Source: Plasmodium relictum
Lineage: Eukaryota; Apicomplexa; Aconoidasida; Haemosporida; Plasmodiidae
Length of the DNA: 64,000 nt
Direction of reading: 5' to 3'
Assembly (NCBI RefSeq): GCF_900005765.1
Contig: NC_041687.1
Location: 1,550,001 to 1,614,000 of the forward strand
Shown: positions 61,707 to 64,000 of the stretch, piece by piece
Numbering within the stretch: position 1 is the first letter of the stretch
Layout of the letters: the number at the start of each line of letters is the position of its first letter
Made by a program: the position numbers and the translations under genes
Notes under the pieces: generated by a model
The model's input: the letters and a program-made list of their open reading frames with translations, nothing else
What the model was told of the DNA's origin: nothing
Databases searched by the model: none

Positions 61707-63563
61707 TTAGTGAGACCAAATTTTTAAAACTTTATCTTTTCCTCCTGACGCAACAAACTTTCCATCATTTGACCAATCGATAGCATAAACGGCGTCAGCG
61801 TGCCCTGGTAAGTCTACCAATAATGTTTTAATTTTTTTGTTTTTTTTTTGTTGTTCTTCATCTTCTTCTTTTACACTTTTTGTATCATTGCAATTTTCCT
61901 TTTCTTTCTTGAAATAAGCAATTAGATGATTTGCTTTCCATAACTTTAGAGTACTATCATGACTACATGAAACAAAATAATTGTTATCAATAGACCATGC
62001 AATTTTGTAAACTGGCCCTACATGACCTCGGTAAACAGCTAAAAACTGGCCATTTGTACTTGACCATATTCTAACACTTTTATCAAAAGAAGAAGATGCA
62101 ATTAATTTTCCATCAGGTGAAAATTGCACATGAATAACCGGCTTTTGATGACCTACTAATCTTGTAGTTTTATACTGACCATTTTTTAAACAATCAATTA
62201 AATATAATGTCCCATCATCAGATCCACTTACCAACTTTTCATTACTCTGATTTTTAAAGAATTTGTTAAATATAATTTTTGACTTTTCAATATGATTTTC
62301 AATATGTATTTTGTTTATTATAACATCTAAATTATAAATTCCATTTTTTAATATTCTTTCTGAATTTAAAGATATGCAATTTACCCAGTGACTGTGACCT
62401 TTAAAATCATAAAGCAAGGTACCTTCATTCACATTCCATATTTTAATAGTTCTGTCCCTGGAACTACTATAAATTCTGCTATTTTTCTCATTTTTACCTG
62501 ACCATAATATGCATGTTATAGTATCTGTATGTCCTGTTAATATTATGTCAACATTATTATTCAGTATATTATTAATTCTTATGCTTCCATCTTTTCCTGC
62601 ACTTGCTAGCCTACTTTTTACAAAAAATGCATCCTTTTGATTGTAACTATTAGATGAATCCTTTTTATCATTATATATTTTTTCTTTCTTCTCTTTCTTT
62701 ATAGCTTCTTCATTTTTTTCCTTTCCCTCATTAATAACTTCATCAACATGTCCATTGTTATTACTGTTAACAAGTACTTTTCTATTTTCAATTTCTTTAT
62801 TCGTTTTATTTTTTTTGTTTTTACTTTTGTTATTATCTTTATTCTCTTCTTTTATTTCACTTATTTTCTTTCTTTTTTTTGCATCAATACTTTTTTTTTT
62901 AATATCACTCTCCTTCAATAAGTGGAGAGGTTCAAAGCATAAAGTTGTTACTTCTTTTTTGTGGCCTGTTAATATATTTAATAATTTCCCTGTGTGCGTA
63001 TCATATATACAAATAGTTTGGTCCATTCCCGCTGTGGCTAAAAATTTATTATCAGGAGAAAATAAAACAACTAAAACCCAATTTTTATGATCTTTTAATG
63101 TCGCAATTGGCGTTTGTGTATTTATATCCCATAAACGAACTGTATTATCACCTGATCCTGTAGCTAAGTGAGAACTATTTGGACTAAAAGCCAAACAAAG
63201 AATAGAATTTGTATGACCCGGTAAAGTTGCGCTACAAGTATTTATTTTTTTAACTTTAAAAATATTTAATGGGAAATATTTTATTGATAATATATTTTCA
63301 CTACTTATATTATTATCTTTTATAGCATCGTATAAACTATTTTTTATTGGTAACTTATCATTTATCATAAAAGAGTAATTAATATCTTCTGAATCTTCTT
63401 CAACGAAACCATCATTTTTTTTTTTTAGATCATTTATTAATTCATCTAAATTATCTTTTGTTATACTTAATGGTACATTAATAACAGGCCCTGTGGCTTT
63501 ATTCTCATGATTAACAAATTGGATTAATATTTCCTTTCTTTGAACCTTATTATCAACTTCCAT
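61707..63563 (-). CDS. NLE1: Notchless-type WD40 ribosome-assembly protein (NLE/Rsa4)
   Basis: Single exon, 618 aa (human NLE1 is 485). Notchless/Rsa4 rides on pre-60S particles in the nucleolus, where the AAA ATPase Rea1/midasin pulls its N-terminal domain to release it. The N-terminal NLE domain (about residues 11-103) starts KEILIQFVNHENKATGPVIN and ends IKYFPLNIFKVKKINTCSA, and leads directly into the WD40 propeller, LPGHTNSILCLAFSPNSSHL. Eight blades follow, with clear GH..WD pairs such as TGSGDNTVRLWD, SSSRDRTIKIWN, SSSFDKSVRIWS, SCSHDSTLKLWK and SGGKDKVLKIWS. The extra length is mainly a Lys/Glu/Asn insert inside the third blade (about 217-312), plus shorter inserts in later blades. 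The propeller end SGGKDKVLKIWSH is the proper C-terminus, so the gene is complete. Confidence 0.96.
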   Translation of the reverse strand: MEVDNKVQRKEILIQFVNHENKATGPVINVPLSITKDNLDELINDLKKKNDGFVEEDSEDINYSFMINDKLPIKNSLYDAIKDNNISSENILSIKYFPLNIFKVKKINTCSATLPGHTNSILCLAFSPNSSHLATGSGDNTVRLWDINTQTPIATLKDHKNWVLVVLFSPDNKFLATAGMDQTICIYDTHTGKLLNILTGHKKEVTTLCFEPLHLLKESDIKKKSIDAKKRKKISEIKEENKDNNKSKNKKNKTNKEIENRKVLVNSNNNGHVDEVINEGKEKNEEAIKKEKKEKIYNDKKDSSNSYNQKDAFFVKSRLASAGKDGSIRINNILNNNVDIILTGHTDTITCILWSGKNEKNSRIYSSSRDRTIKIWNVNEGTLLYDFKGHSHWVNCISLNSERILKNGIYNLDVIINKIHIENHIEKSKIIFNKFFKNQSNEKLVSGSDDGTLYLIDCLKNGQYKTTRLVGHQKPVIHVQFSPDGKLIASSSFDKSVRIWSSTNGQFLAVYRGHVGPVYKIAWSIDNNYFVSCSHDSTLKLWKANHLIAYFKKEKENCNDTKSVKEEDEEQQKKNKKIKTLLVDLPGHADAVYAIDWSNDGKFVASGGKDKVLKIWSH

Positions 63564-64000
63564 TTTTTTTTCTTAAATTTAACAAAAAAAAAAAAAAAAG
63601 CTAAAAGAGAAATGATCAATTAAAATAAAATGATTAAGTTTAATTAGTTTTCTATGTATTCATTTTTTGATAAATTGAATTTTGCTTTTGTATTGTTCCT
63701 ATATATAATGTTTTATAAAGTTTTTTATAGCATTTTTTTATTTAAATTTTAATTTAAAAAAAACAAAACAATGCTATTATATGTTACTTAACATGAAAGA
63801 AGAAAAAAAAAAAATTTCTCTAAAGAAATTAAAATTTTTAAAACATAATGAAACGTAATGTTTATATTTCGTTTTTAAATTGGCATATTTCATTTTATTT
63901 TTGTGTTTTCATTGATTCTTTTTATTTATATTTCTCAATTTAATTTTTATTATTTTGAAACTACTGTAGGAGATTTTACGAAACAAATAAAAAAATATAT
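63564..64000. other. Intergenic right edge, Notchless promoter side
   Basis: 0.44 kb, A/T-rich; no exon recognised up to the edge of the window. Confidence 0.55.

Overview
The window is nuclear DNA of a malaria parasite (Plasmodium or a very close haemosporidian). Composition is well over 80 % A+T and intergenic DNA is nearly pure A/T with homopolymer and (TA)n runs. Genes carry short GT...AG introns with T-rich 3' ends. Proteins are inflated by Asn/Lys/Asp/Glu low-complexity inserts, and two genes look like apicoplast components (a Tic20-type translocon subunit and an ABCB-type half transporter with a leader-like N-terminus). The species cannot be fixed from sequence alone. The order Rab6, coatomer gamma, protein kinase, CRIPT, dynamin-like, ABC transporter resembles, from memory, a block on P. 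falciparum chromosome 11; this was not checked.

Layout, left to right: a short lysine-rich protein of unknown function (-, 159-1167); 39-residue ribosomal protein L41 in two exons (-, 1889-2489); a weak candidate two-exon microgene (+, 2951-3382); a 1364-aa unknown protein with C-terminal FHP motifs (+, 3963-8057); SUMO E1 subunit AOS1 (+, 9829-10845); TFIIF beta/RAP30 (+, 12140-13063); a five-exon Tic20 (-, 13419-14978); an Asn/Lys-rich unknown (+, 15862-17451); Rab6 in four exons (-, 18282-19560); a six-exon unknown (-, 22034-25067); coatomer gamma (-, 27428-30358); a 1580-aa serine/threonine kinase (-, 32618-37360); CRIPT in four exons (-, 40866-41615); a dynamin-like GTPase with a spliced 3' tail (-, 42027-45048); the ABCB-type transporter (+, 47666-50540); a TMEM65-GAF fusion (-, 50787-52811); a Bin3-type RNA-cap methyltransferase (+, 54105-55445); RNA polymerase III subunit RPC3 (-, 56149-58560); a ten-exon small gene with a problematic 5' end (+, 59530-61398); and the ribosome-assembly WD40 protein Notchless (-, 61707-63563).

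Several genes belong to shared processes. Rab6, coatomer gamma and the dynamin-like protein act in Golgi and vesicle traffic. Tic20 and the ABC transporter probably serve the apicoplast. L41 and Notchless concern the large ribosomal subunit. TFIIF beta, RPC3 and the Bin3 methyltransferase concern transcription and small-RNA capping. These are neighbours in a eukaryotic chromosome, not operons. I saw no tRNA, rRNA, CRISPR, transposon or centromere-like block. Exon boundaries were read by hand from GT/AG sites and reading-frame continuity, and each multi-exon model given closes in frame.
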